DNA from: Planctomycetota bacterium | GTDB taxonomy: Bacteria > Planctomycetota > Phycisphaerae > SM23-33 | NCBI GenBank assembly: GCA_009908915.1 | Contig: JAAAOJ010000021.1 | Coordinates: 1 to 64,000, forward strand | DNA: 64,000 nt | Direction: 5' to 3' | In this document: positions 27,451 through 38,042 of the stretch, piece after piece | Layout: each line of letters opens with the position of its first letter | Numbering within the stretch: the stretch's first letter is position 1 | Made by a program: the position numbers and the translations under genes | The notes under the pieces: model-generated | Databases searched by the model: none | What the model was told of the DNA's origin: nothing | Seen by the model: only the letters and a program-made list of their open reading frames with translations

Positions 27451-29199
27451 ATGAGCGATATAATGGATGTCATGCGTTCGGTGCGCAATAACACCGATGA
27501 AACGGAATTCTACACTCCTCTACCGGACGGATATAAGCCCGGTTCCACCAAGTACATAGCGGTCTTCGGGACCGTCATGAGCGGCTTGGGTAAAGGCATC
27601 TTCTCCAGTTCGCTGGCCAAACTGCTCAAGGACAAGGGCCTGACGGTCAGTCCGATCAAGCTCGAGGGCTATCTGAACATCGACTCGGGCACGCTGAACC
27701 CGTTCCGCCACGGCGAGGTGTTCGTCCTCGATGACGGCATGGAGACGGACATGGACCTGGGCACCTACGAGCGCATGCTCGACCAGGATCTGACGGGCGC
27801 CAACTTCGCCACGAGCGGCCAGATCTACCGTACCGTCCTCGACAAGGAGCGTGCGGGCGGCTATCTCGGGCGCGACGTGCAGATGATTCCGCACGTGACG
27901 GGCGAGGTCAAACACCGCCTGCGCAGCCTGGCCGTTAAGAACGACGCGGATATCGTGGCCATCGAGGTCGGCGGGACCGTCGGCGACATCGAGAACGCCT
28001 TCTACATCGAGGCCCTGCGCGAGCTGAGCTACGAGGAAGGGCCGGAGAACGTGATGTTCGTGGCCCTGACGTACGTGCTGGACCCGCCGACGCTCGGCGA
28101 GCAGAAGTCCAAGGCCGCCCAGCTCGGCGTCAAGCGGCTGATGGAGTACGGCATCAACCCTCACATCGTCGCCTGCCGGGCCGAGCGCGAGGTCGACGAG
28201 AAGGTCCGCCAGAAGATCAGTGTCTACACCAACGTGCCCATGCGTCGCGTCTTCAGCATGCACGACCTACCGAGCATCTACCTGCTGCCCGGCCGCATGC
28301 GCGAGGCCGGCCTGGACAGCGAAGTCGTGCAGGTTCTCGGCCTTGGCAGTCGTGTCAACAGCGCCACCGACGCCAAGAACGCCCTGGCGTGGCAGCAGTT
28401 CGCCAGCCGTATCGGGAAGGCCGGCACGGAGGTCCGCATCGGCATCACGGGCAAGTACGTGGCCCTGCGCGACAGCTACGCTAGCATCATCAAGGCCCTG
28501 GAGCACGCCGGCGTGGCCAACGACGCCAAGGTAGGAATCGACTGGATCGACACCACCGACGTAACGGCCGAGAATGTCGCCGAGAAGCTCGCGGCCGTCG
28601 ACGGCATCATCGTGCCGGGCGGTTTCGGCGTACGGGGCACCGAGGGCAAGATCGAGTGCATCCGCTACGCCCGCGAACACGCCATGCCGTACCTGGGCAT
28701 CTGTATGGGCTTCCAGATGGCCGTCATCGAATACGCCCGCAATGTCTGCGGCCTGGCCAGCGCCAACAGCACCGAGATGGATCCCGACTGCGACCAGGCC
28801 GTCATCTCCATCCTGCCCGAGCAGAAGGAGATCGAAGGCCTTGGCGGAAATATGCGGTTGGGCGGACAGGACGTGATCATCACGCCGGAGACCGTCGCGG
28901 CCGAGTTGTTCGGCGGGGCGGAGGATATCCGTCAGCGCTTCCGCCACCGCTTCGAGGTGGACCCGGCCTACATCGAGCAGCTCGAGGGCAAGGGGCTGGT
29001 GTTCTCCGGCCGCCACCCGCAGCATCCGATCATGCAGATCCTCGAGTTGCCCCCCAGCGTCCATCCGTATTTCGTGGCGGCCCAGTTCCACCCGGAACTC
29101 ACCAGCCGCCCGCTGCGACCCCAGCCGATGTTCGCCGGCCTGGTCCGTGCCGCACTGGCCTACGCCGCCGGCGAACCGGGACAGTCGAAGTCGGCGTGA
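27451..29199 (+). CDS. pyrG: CTP synthase
   Basis: 582 residues catalysing UTP + glutamine + ATP to CTP. The synthetase domain has a P-loop variant TKYIAVFGTVMSGLGKGI, then PIKLEGYLNIDSGTLNPF, HGEVFVLDDGMETDMDLG and VGGTVGDIE. The glutamine amidotransferase domain (about 330-570) has PGGFGVRGTEGK, the catalytic Cys in YLGICMGFQMAV, and the HPE pair in AAQFHPELTSRP. Compared with typical enzymes (GGVVSSLGKG, KLDPYLNVDPG) several near-invariant residues differ. There is also an N-terminal extension of about 30 residues. ATG 27451 is used; 27463 and 27472 are alternatives. Confidence 0.93.
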   Translation: MSDIMDVMRSVRNNTDETEFYTPLPDGYKPGSTKYIAVFGTVMSGLGKGIFSSSLAKLLKDKGLTVSPIKLEGYLNIDSGTLNPFRHGEVFVLDDGMETDMDLGTYERMLDQDLTGANFATSGQIYRTVLDKERAGGYLGRDVQMIPHVTGEVKHRLRSLAVKNDADIVAIEVGGTVGDIENAFYIEALRELSYEEGPENVMFVALTYVLDPPTLGEQKSKAAQLGVKRLMEYGINPHIVACRAEREVDEKVRQKISVYTNVPMRRVFSMHDLPSIYLLPGRMREAGLDSEVVQVLGLGSRVNSATDAKNALAWQQFASRIGKAGTEVRIGITGKYVALRDSYASIIKALEHAGVANDAKVGIDWIDTTDVTAENVAEKLAAVDGIIVPGGFGVRGTEGKIECIRYAREHAMPYLGICMGFQMAVIEYARNVCGLASANSTEMDPDCDQAVISILPEQKEIEGLGGNMRLGGQDVIITPETVAAELFGGAEDIRQRFRHRFEVDPAYIEQLEGKGLVFSGRHPQHPIMQILELPPSVHPYFVAAQFHPELTSRPLRPQPMFAGLVRAALAYAAGEPGQSKSA

Positions 29200-29398
29200 A
29201 GAGGGAGTAGAAGACACAGTATGTCGCGTCGAAGCTTCTTGGTGAGGAGGGAAGGCGTAGAGGACAGACAACCGGAATTCGGATTTGGGAATTCGGAATC
29301 AATGATCTGGTGATCGATGGAAATGCTTTGGTCTGGTATGGCACGTAGCCTGTCTACCGGCAGGCGGGTTTGTTACGCACCAGAAGTTTTGCCGATAG

Positions 29399-30520
29399 TC
29401 AGTCGTGGCGTTTGAGGACGCTGACGAGGCAGCGGAGCGAGCCGAAGTGGCGGTAGCTGCCGGTGCAGTTGATCGGGCGAACCTCGCAGTCCAGTGACTC
29501 CCATATCGCCGTGGCGGCTGCATTGAGCGGCGCGGCGCCGTCGAAGACGGGCAGGTAGACGGTGCGCCGGTCGTCTCGCTGGTCGATTATCACGTTTACC
29601 CAGGTGAGGAACGTCCGGCCGTCCGTACCGACGATGGTGGGCATGCGCGTCACGGCGTAGCCGGCGTCGCGGCAGGCGTCGGCGACGGCGTCGAATCGCT
29701 GCTGCATCTCGACGGAAGTCTCCACGCCGCAGGGCAGCAGGGCGGCGAGCGTTGCTTCATCCAGCACGCCCTCGGCCAATGAGGGGTCGCCTACGACCAC
29801 ACGGCCGGCGCCGGCAGGCATCATGTACATGCCCGCGTGGTACGGCGGGGCCCGGTCGAGCAGGACGACGGGGCGCTTTAGCGCGGCCTGCAAGCGGTGG
29901 TGGAGCTCGTCGACGTCGCGGACGCTCAGGCCGACGTTGCGTTCGGTGACGTCGGGCGTGATGAAGGCAGTGTGGCGGTCGGCGACGCAGTCGCCCCCGT
30001 CGAAGTACAGGTCGCTGCGAACGTGCGCCACCTCCGGAAGGGCGGCGGCGAGGTCACGGCCGACGCGTGCATCGCCGGCCCGGCGGGGCCAACTGCCCTG
30101 GCCGTTCTCGGCGGCGGGCGTCAGCAGTGTGGTCCGGCGGCCATTGGACAACGCCAGCCAGCGATCGCGACTCCAGCAGGTGATGGGATGTTCGACGATC
30201 AATGGGCGCACGGACGGCGCGGCATCGGCGCAGCGGCGGCGGAAGTCCCGCCAGTCGTCGCGCGAGCCGCACACCACGCGGACGGTGACGCCGGCAGGCA
30301 GGGCGGCGAGAAACTGGCGATACGGCGTTTCGGTCAGGGCGGCCGTCTCGGCGGTGTAGTGAATGACCAACTCGCTTAGGGCACCGTCGCAGTCGCTGAG
30401 CGTTGGGCCGGCCCCGGCCAGCGCATCGACTGGCCGAGGCGGCGCGGGCGCGAGGCTCACCGCGAGGCCGGTAGCGACCAGGCCGATGATCGCGCCCGCA
30501 ATGACCCGCCAATCACGCAT
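29399..30520 (-). CDS. Membrane-anchored or secreted pentein-fold (arginine/agmatine deiminase-like) protein
   Basis: 373 residues. An N-terminal hydrophobic helix (VIAGAIIGLVATGLAVSLA) anchors or exports it. The rest shows the guanidine-modifying (pentein) signature set: CWSRDRWLA, DLYFDGGDCVAD, the His region APPYHAGMYMM, and a C-terminal catalytic-type Cys in FGSLRCLVSVLKR. That pattern resembles agmatine and peptidylarginine deiminases, which hydrolyse guanidino groups to ureido plus ammonia. A secreted form with this signature is unusual. Its start overlaps the end of the upstream gene by eight bases, so they are co-translated. Substrate unknown. Confidence 0.68.
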   Translation of the reverse strand: MRDWRVIAGAIIGLVATGLAVSLAPAPPRPVDALAGAGPTLSDCDGALSELVIHYTAETAALTETPYRQFLAALPAGVTVRVVCGSRDDWRDFRRRCADAAPSVRPLIVEHPITCWSRDRWLALSNGRRTTLLTPAAENGQGSWPRRAGDARVGRDLAAALPEVAHVRSDLYFDGGDCVADRHTAFITPDVTERNVGLSVRDVDELHHRLQAALKRPVVLLDRAPPYHAGMYMMPAGAGRVVVGDPSLAEGVLDEATLAALLPCGVETSVEMQQRFDAVADACRDAGYAVTRMPTIVGTDGRTFLTWVNVIIDQRDDRRTVYLPVFDGAAPLNAAATAIWESLDCEVRPINCTGSYRHFGSLRCLVSVLKRHD

Positions 30521-31031
30521 CGGACTCCTCGGCCGCGTTGTCCTCGGCCACGGGCAGATCGTTCGTACCGATCTGTGTCGTGCGGATCGATGCGTCGCCG
30601 GTGGAGATGACGTAGTGGAAGTTATCCCACTGCCTGGCCCTGGATTCAGAGACCAGCGTTACGACCTTGGTTGCGTCGGCCTTGACGGCGACCGGGCAGG
30701 TCGTTTTCCAGGACTCCGAGGGCATGACCATGGCCCGGCTCATCGGCATCTGATTGGCGGACATCTCGCTGACCGCCAGGTCGAAGCTGACGTCCTGGTC
30801 CGTGGTGTTTGTAACGGTGAACTGCACCGACGGGTTGTCGCCAGGCTTGACCTTGGCCGCCACCTCGGCCGAGATCGTGCAGCCGTTGACCTCAAGGGGA
30901 ACGTTCTGCTGGGCGGCCATGGTGGTCAGATTCTGCGTTGCGGGAGCTGTTGCGGGCAGCAGCAGCAATTGCCCGAGGACAAAGACGGCGGCGGCAACAG
31001 CGGCAATGACAAGGATGCTACGCGCTTGCAT
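30513..31031 (-). CDS. Exported protein, function unknown
   Basis: 172 residues with a signal peptide or anchor (MQARSILVIAAVAAAVFVLGQLLLLPATA). The exported part has a beta-rich, immunoglobulin-like strand pattern (NPSVQFTVTNTTDQDVSFDLAVSE; TKVVTLVSESRARQW) and ends acidic. AGGAGAAACC precedes the ATG. It is the first gene of a two-gene unit with the pentein-like protein, which suggests a joint extracytoplasmic role. No family is recognised. Confidence 0.7.
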   Translation of the reverse strand: MQARSILVIAAVAAAVFVLGQLLLLPATAPATQNLTTMAAQQNVPLEVNGCTISAEVAAKVKPGDNPSVQFTVTNTTDQDVSFDLAVSEMSANQMPMSRAMVMPSESWKTTCPVAVKADATKVVTLVSESRARQWDNFHYVISTGDASIRTTQIGTNDLPVAEDNAAEESDA

Positions 31032-31185
31032 GGTTTCTCCTTTCGGGGTTTCGGGTTCGCTGCATTGGACGCCGGTGCGTGGCGGCGGTTCCCGGTTTTC
31101 CGGAAAACCTTGCATTCAGGGGGCCTCGGGCCGTATCCATATACAATTCACCAGACGCTGTTTACACCCACCTGAAAGGACAACC

Positions 31186-31680
31186 ATGGCTGAGGACGCG
31201 CCGAATAACGAGAAACCGAAGATCATCACGGACGAGGACTGGAAGGCGGAGGCCCAGAAGGAAAAGGAAGAGCTGGCCAAGGAAGCCGATCAAGGCACCG
31301 AGGGCGGGGCGGCCGGTCCGGCCGCAGCCGGCGGCGAGCGCCAGATCCCCGAGGCCAGTTTCGTCACGCTGGTGAACACGCTGGCGACGCAGGCGATGAT
31401 GGCCCTGGGCGGGGTCGAAGACCCGCAGACCGGCAAACGCTATCTTGACCTGGAGCTGGCGAAGTTCCACATCGACTCCCTGGCCGTGCTTCAGGAAAAG
31501 ACCGAGGGCAACCTCGACAACGACGAGGCCAAGCTCATCGAGAAGGCCATCTACGAGCTTCGCATGGGCTATGTGCGCATGCAGCAAGCCGCCCGGGAGC
31601 AGATGGCCCAGCAGTCCGGCCAGGCCGCCCAGGCCGGCGAGCAGCTGCGCGTCCCGCAAGAGCCGCCCTCCGGCGAATAG
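31186..31680 (+). CDS. DUF1844 family protein
   Basis: 164 residues. The conserved DUF1844 core (about 58-135) reads SFVTLVNTLATQAMMALGGVEDPQTGKRYLDLELAKFHID followed by NLDNDEAKLIEKAIYELRMGYVRM. It has a charged Lys/Glu N-terminus and a Gln-rich C-terminus. The family is widespread in planctomycetes and related phyla and has no established function. GAAAGGAC lies before the ATG. It is divergent from the exported-protein gene. Confidence 0.88.
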   Translation: MAEDAPNNEKPKIITDEDWKAEAQKEKEELAKEADQGTEGGAAGPAAAGGERQIPEASFVTLVNTLATQAMMALGGVEDPQTGKRYLDLELAKFHIDSLAVLQEKTEGNLDNDEAKLIEKAIYELRMGYVRMQQAAREQMAQQSGQAAQAGEQLRVPQEPPSGE

Positions 31681-31701
31681 CGGCCCGTTGGTGTCGGGCG
31701 A

Positions 31702-31896
31702 TTACGGCTGATAAGAAACTTGATTCTGCTCGTCCGACGGCGCGGGGCGGCGGGACGGCTTGGGGGGTGGGGGGTAAACGGCCCCGACCTCTTCGTCCAG
31801 CCGCATCATGACGACCTGGTTGAAGGCAACGACGATCACGAGGGGAACCAGCGTGATCAACATCGCATCTCGCAAGAGGCGCATTCGTATCGTCAC
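31702..31896 (-). CDS. Short single-pass membrane protein
   Basis: 64 residues if started at GTG 31896, which has GGGAG eight bases upstream; an ATG at 31884 is an alternative. One helix (LRDAMLITLVPLVIVVAFNQVVMM) is followed by a Pro-rich charged tail (AVYPPPPKPSRRPAPSD). It is convergent with the DUF1844 gene. No family is recognised. Confidence 0.5.
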   Translation of the reverse strand: MTIRMRLLRDAMLITLVPLVIVVAFNQVVMMRLDEEVGAVYPPPPKPSRRPAPSDEQNQVSYQP

Positions 31897-32205
31897 AGGA
31901 ACACTCCCGGGTGGCGGCAGTTCGTCAGCGAATGCGATGCGCCCCGGCCGAGGCAACTTCCGCCTGGCGTCGAGTCTTCCCTTCTGTTTACCATAATCGG
32001 CCCGCCTTGGCCAGCGACATGCATGCAGTATCTCGTGGTCCCTCGAACACTTCCAGTCGCGTGGTCAGCCATGTGGAACGGCACAGAGGCAATGGTCAAC
32101 GATCCTGGCCGCATAGCGACGCAGCGTCACGAAGACAACAGAGAGCACGACGTGCAACGTGATTCTGCCCCTCGCCCGCCCATGTCGGCTGGCTGCTGAC
32201 ATTGG
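31897..32205. other. Intergenic region, nothing recognised
   Basis: Between the short membrane protein gene and tonB. No gene, repeat or clear regulatory site was identified. Confidence 0.5.
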
Positions 32206-33063
32206 CTACCGCAGTGAAAAGCGGACCGGAACGCTTACGGTGCAGGCAACCGTTCGGCCTTCGCGACGGGCTGGTATGAAGTGCGATTTACCAACCGCGT
32301 CGCAGGCGGCCCGGTCGAGGCGGCGATGCCCGGAAGACTGCTCGACCGTTGCCGAGCTCACGCCGCCGTCAGCCCGGACAGTTGCACGGACGACGACGAG
32401 GCCCTCGTGTCCACGACGCACGGAGGCCGGCGGATAGCGTGGAACGATGGGAGCGCTGGGGGTGGCGGCCTGGACGCCTGGCTCGCGCGCGGCAGTTTGG
32501 ATTGGCGGCATAGGCGGCGCTTTCGGTGTGTCGGGAACGTCAGCAGGCGGTGACGGCGAAGGGGGGAGATCGGCGGTTGGCGATTGCTCGGCCGGTTTAG
32601 CCGGTGAGAGCGTTGGCGGCACGCACTCATTTTCTGACGTGTCCGGCGGTGACGGACCGACGGAGGCGTCGATATCGACGACATCGATAGCGTCGCAGAT
32701 CGTCTCTGTCAGGTCGCGCAGCGATTCAGTAGCCGATTGCTCGTCGGTCGGTGCTTCGTCCGGCACGATCGGCGATGCGACAGGCGGCGTCGCGACCGGC
32801 GCGGCCGGCGAGGGCCGGGCCTCCGGCTGCATCGGCTGCGGCGGGACGCCCACCTTGACGCGCGGCGTGACGATGGCCGACTCGCCCTGCCGGAAGTTCG
32901 ATGTCGGCGGCGCGAGGGCCGTCGCCAGTTGGCTGACCGTCAACAGGCCCGCCAAGGCAGCCGCATGAGCCACCGCCGAGAGGATGAACGATCCCCACAG
33001 ACACATACGCCGGCGGTGGGCATGCGGCATTGTTCGGTCTGATCGTCTCTCGTACGGTCCCAT
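32206..33063 (-). CDS. TonB-type energy transducer
   Basis: 285 residues with the canonical TonB layout: a cytoplasmic basic tip and membrane anchor (LWGSFILSAVAHAAALAGLLTV, about 22-43), a long Pro/Ala-rich periplasmic spacer (about 60-200), and a C-terminal TonB domain (RYPPASVRRGHEGLVVVRATVRADGGVSSATVEQSSG and PVRFSLR). It couples inner-membrane proton-motive force to the outer-membrane receptor encoded 36 bases upstream. No exbB/exbD genes lie nearby, so these must be elsewhere. A later ATG at 33030 is an alternative start. Confidence 0.88.
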   Translation of the reverse strand: MGPYERRSDRTMPHAHRRRMCLWGSFILSAVAHAAALAGLLTVSQLATALAPPTSNFRQGESAIVTPRVKVGVPPQPMQPEARPSPAAPVATPPVASPIVPDEAPTDEQSATESLRDLTETICDAIDVVDIDASVGPSPPDTSENECVPPTLSPAKPAEQSPTADLPPSPSPPADVPDTPKAPPMPPIQTAAREPGVQAATPSAPIVPRYPPASVRRGHEGLVVVRATVRADGGVSSATVEQSSGHRRLDRAACDAVGKSHFIPARREGRTVACTVSVPVRFSLR

Positions 33064-33099
33064 GTGGACCTGCCTTGGCCAGGCAACGTGTGAGTCGCT

Positions 33100-35319
33100 C
33101 TAGAATCGCCATTTCATGCCGGCGACAAAATTGATACCCGGCTCGTTGACGCCCGAGCCGTGCACGCGGTAGGCCTCGTTGGTCAGGTTCTCCAGCCCGG
33201 CCCAGACGTCCAGGCCCTCCTGTATGTCCCAGCCGGCGCGGAGATCGACCGTCAGATAGGCCGGCGTGCCCCCCAGCCCAATGCGTTGCGTGTCGCCCTG
33301 ATCGCGCGTCGAGAGCTGGTCGGCTTCGCACGCGCCGGTCACTCGCGTCTCGACCCACAGCTTCTCCGTCGGGTGGTCCCACCGCAGGCCGACCTGCCCC
33401 ATGGGGGGCATCATGCGGCTGAGCGGTTCGTCCCGCGTCACGGGGGACGAGGTCGGATACGTTGCGACCTCACCGTAGGTCCAGGCGAACTGTCCGAAGA
33501 CCGTCCACTGCGGATGGAAGCGATAGCTGGCCGAGACTTCCACGCCCTGGACATAGCCATTCCCGGCGTTTTTCTTCGTCACCTCGTTGTTGCCGTCGAC
33601 CACTTGGCCGGTCGGCGTGCGGATGATCATGTCTTCGATGTCGGTGTAGAACCACGACGCCTGGGCGGAGAGATTGTCGTACTTCGCCTTGACGCCGGCT
33701 TCGTAGCTGAGGAATCTCTCGGGGTCCAGGCCGGGCGAGGGCGTCTCGATCTCATCTGACCGAGCCGTATCCAGCCGCGTCAGATCCGATAGATTCGGCG
33801 CCCGGAAGCCCTGCGAGACACCCCCGAAAACGTTCCAGTGCTCCTCCGGGTCGACAAACCAGCTCACGCGGGCACTGCCGACCAGCGAATCCCAGCTCTC
33901 GCGGATCGAAATGCGGTCCCCGGTGTCCGGGTCTTCAACCTTGTTGGCATCGGCCTCGGCATGCGTATAGCGCCCGCCAAAGATGATCGACAAACGGTCG
34001 CCCAGTGGAATTTCGTCCTGCACATACACGCCCAGCAGGTCGTAGCGGGCGTCATCGCCAACCGGGCCCTGGATCTGTTCGACCCCGTTGTTGCGTTTGA
34101 ACGAGTCCACATCGTCGTGATACCACTCCAGGCCGTAGGTCCATCGCCCGATCTCGCTGGGCGTTTCGAACTGCACGCCAAGCCCGTACGTGATGACGTC
34201 GACGCCTTGGTGATCCTGGCGGCCGCGCGACCGACTGCGGAAGCGCGTTTCCTTGAGCGTCTGGACCGAGGCCGTCACTTCCATGACGTCGATGAACTCG
34301 CTCAGTTTCTCGCGCCGGTAGCGGGCGTAGGTCAGCGATCGGCCTTCGTCGACAATCCGTCGGTACTCGTCGCCGATCGTCGTGCCCTCCCAACTGATGC
34401 CGTGGATCGTCTTGTGCGTCCGCCAGGCGTCGTCCTCATAGAGCTGGTAGTGCGCGAACGTCCAGGTCGTATCCGGATCGGGCATGTACTCGATGCGGAC
34501 ATCGCCGCTGCAGACCTCATAGCCGGTCCAGTCCTGCACGCCGACGCCGCCACCGCCATCGACGTCGCCATAGTTGCGGTACGTCCCGCCGGTCAGGATG
34601 CCCAGCGTGCTGCCGTTGGAAGCGTTGATCTCGGCCCGGCCGCTGTAGCTGCGTTCGGCCGTCGAGACGCGCGAGTACAGTTGGCGGAACCACGTCGGCT
34701 TGCCGCCGGCGATTTCCGGCTGTCGGAGTACCGCGTTGACCGTGCCTCCGATGGCGTCGCTGCCGTACAGCACCGAGGCGGGGCCCTTGACGACCTCCAG
34801 CCGGTCGATGGTATAGGGGTCGACCAGGTTCCAGTACTGGTTCGGCCCGTCACGGAAGATCGAGTTATTTAGGCGAATGCCGTCGATCAGCATCACGTTT
34901 CGAAAGCCTGTGAACCCGCGAATATAGGGCGAGCCCTGTGCGTGGCCGGTCTTCTGGACCATCACGCCGGGAACGTTGTCGAGGGCAATCGTGGTCGTTC
35001 GAGGCATGCGGTTGCTGGCGAAGCTGTTCATCGGCACGAGGTAGGCCGTGTAGGGCGCGGCGAATGTACTCGCCTGGCCACGCGTGGCCGTGACCAGCAC
35101 CTCCGGCATCTCGAACCACGTCGACGATGTACCGGCCGGTGTGACTGCGGCATCGCCGGGCTGATCGTCCGCTGCCGAAACGGCTGCCGTCAACAGAAGC
35201 ACGGCTGCCGTGAGGAGTGCCGCCCTGAGAGCATATTTGTGCTGCCTGACAAAGTAGTACGGTCCGACCAAGTGAGGTCTCCTCGTCTTTCTTGCGTGGT
35301 ATGTCATGCCTGTGGGCAT
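33100..35319 (-). CDS. TonB-dependent outer membrane receptor
   Basis: 739 residues. The N-terminus has a long signal sequence (LRAALLTAAVLLLTAAVSA). The TonB box region is MPEVLVTATRG; the plug domain shows VPGVMVQKTGHAQGSPYIRGF, FRNVMLIDGIRLNNSIFRDG and VVKGPASVLYGSDAIGGTVN. The barrel ends in the aromatic terminal strand INFVAGMKWRF, as expected for outer-membrane insertion. Plug features resemble BtuB/FepA-like or heme receptors; the ligand is not assigned. ATG 35319 follows GGGGGGAT; 35307 is an alternative. It forms an operon with tonB downstream. Confidence 0.92.
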   Translation of the reverse strand: MPTGMTYHARKTRRPHLVGPYYFVRQHKYALRAALLTAAVLLLTAAVSAADDQPGDAAVTPAGTSSTWFEMPEVLVTATRGQASTFAAPYTAYLVPMNSFASNRMPRTTTIALDNVPGVMVQKTGHAQGSPYIRGFTGFRNVMLIDGIRLNNSIFRDGPNQYWNLVDPYTIDRLEVVKGPASVLYGSDAIGGTVNAVLRQPEIAGGKPTWFRQLYSRVSTAERSYSGRAEINASNGSTLGILTGGTYRNYGDVDGGGGVGVQDWTGYEVCSGDVRIEYMPDPDTTWTFAHYQLYEDDAWRTHKTIHGISWEGTTIGDEYRRIVDEGRSLTYARYRREKLSEFIDVMEVTASVQTLKETRFRSRSRGRQDHQGVDVITYGLGVQFETPSEIGRWTYGLEWYHDDVDSFKRNNGVEQIQGPVGDDARYDLLGVYVQDEIPLGDRLSIIFGGRYTHAEADANKVEDPDTGDRISIRESWDSLVGSARVSWFVDPEEHWNVFGGVSQGFRAPNLSDLTRLDTARSDEIETPSPGLDPERFLSYEAGVKAKYDNLSAQASWFYTDIEDMIIRTPTGQVVDGNNEVTKKNAGNGYVQGVEVSASYRFHPQWTVFGQFAWTYGEVATYPTSSPVTRDEPLSRMMPPMGQVGLRWDHPTEKLWVETRVTGACEADQLSTRDQGDTQRIGLGGTPAYLTVDLRAGWDIQEGLDVWAGLENLTNEAYRVHGSGVNEPGINFVAGMKWRF

Positions 35320-35698
35320 ACATCCCCCCGGTTGCGTTGCGAACGCGTGACAAGGTGCAACGTCCGTGCCAGTGTGCAATACGCCAAGACTCGGCCGCCC
35401 CGTCGGCAGTATTCCGAGAATGCCATTGCCAACGAACGGCTCCTCGGACGGCCACCTGCACAGGATATGTGCATGTCCTGCTGTGACTCTGTGCATGCGT
35501 GCTGGGAAAACGGCCCCGCGAGCGTTTATACTGGCGGTTCGTTCGCGGGGCGGAACGGTGACGCTCGGCGATGAGCGATACCGCTTCGACTCCGCGTCCG
35601 TTAGCGCGCGTTTGGTGTTGAGCTGTTGGTGCTCACCTCCGCGTGCGGCGGCGCAATGGTCCCGCCTTCGACGTACGTGGTCGGCGCGACGGCGAGCG
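35320..35698. other. Upstream region of the TonB receptor gene
   Basis: No gene. A short perfect hairpin with TGCACA/TGTGCA arms (about 35457-35473) and a repeated GTGCATG heptamer nearby could be regulatory. No cobalamin riboswitch consensus was found on the transcribed strand. Confidence 0.35.
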
Positions 35699-36078
35699 TC
35701 AGCGTTGATCCGCACACGCAACGAGGCAATCCACCAGCGTGCTGCGGAACTCGGCGAGGGTGCGTTCATCGAGATGGCAGGTGCTGAGGAAGCAGGCCTC
35801 GTATGGCGAGGGCGCCGCCAGCACGCCCTGGCGAAGCAGCCTGCGGTAGAAGCGGCTGAACGCTTCAGCGTTGGCCGACCGGGCTTGGTTGTAGTTCTCG
35901 ATCGGCTGATCGCTGAAGACAATCGTGAACATGTTGCCGACCGCCTGGAACTGCAGCCCCACGTTGATGCGCTCGGCCGCCTCCCGCAGCGCCTCGCCCA
36001 TCTCCGCCGTCGCATCTTCCCAAGCCTCATAAGGATCCGCCCGCCGCAGTTCCCGCAACGCCGCCAGCCCCGCCGCCA

Positions 36079-37326
<1,248 letters not shown>

Positions 37327-37878
37327 GGTTGGCCGAGACACGGCTCGGCCGGGGATTACTTGCGGGTGTGTTTATGCGGGGGTCGCTACCTGGATGCCCG
37401 TCGGGCGGCCATGGGGACGCGTGGCGCGCACAGGAAGCGGCGCGGCCATGGCATCGAAAAGGTTACGACGTACAGAATATAGACTTACCAACACGCACAG
37501 ACTCATTGGCGTCCGTCCGGTTTGTGGGACGGCAGACGAGGGAAAAGACACCTCTCAGTACGTGTGGTGAGTGATGTGATGGGAGCGAAAGCTCCACCTC
37601 GTGCGTGCAGTAGAGCACACTCCGCCGAATTTGACCAGACAATTCTTTCGCTTCCTTGTTCCGGCTTGCCGAGGACCGGTCCTCTCAACGCCTCCTGCAC
37701 CCAATCCGCTCGGTGGCGCCGGGCCTTTTTTGTACTTCGTCTCAATTGGCACCCGTCCCGGCCTATGATTCACTGCCAAACAGGCGATCTGCCTCCCGCG
37801 CCCCCCCTTTACGTGAAACCACCACGCCAGCGCCCCACGAGGCGCCAGTCGGAGAGAAACACAGCGGAGGCAGGGCCA
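37327..37878. other. Intergenic region, nothing firmly recognised
   Basis: Between the helicase gene and the surface-protein remnant. One short hairpin (GGAGC-GAAA-GCTCC, 37582-37595) with a GNRA-type loop is present. No gene is supported. Confidence 0.45.
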
Positions 37879-38042
37879 TGAAATCACGGAGCTTCGTATT
37901 ACGAGAACAGTGACAATGCCCTGGCGGTGAACCTCGAGCAGGCGATCCTGCTGTACCTGCTGCATGCGCTGACCGGTCAGGCGACGCTCGTGGATGTCTC
38001 CGCTACCGGCCTGATCCAGAACGCCGTGGATATCGCCGCGAC

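Noticed and set aside
35320..35600. Cobalamin riboswitch before the TonB receptor gene
   Set aside because: Neither the B12 box nor the conserved core could be found on the transcribed strand; only short hairpins are present.
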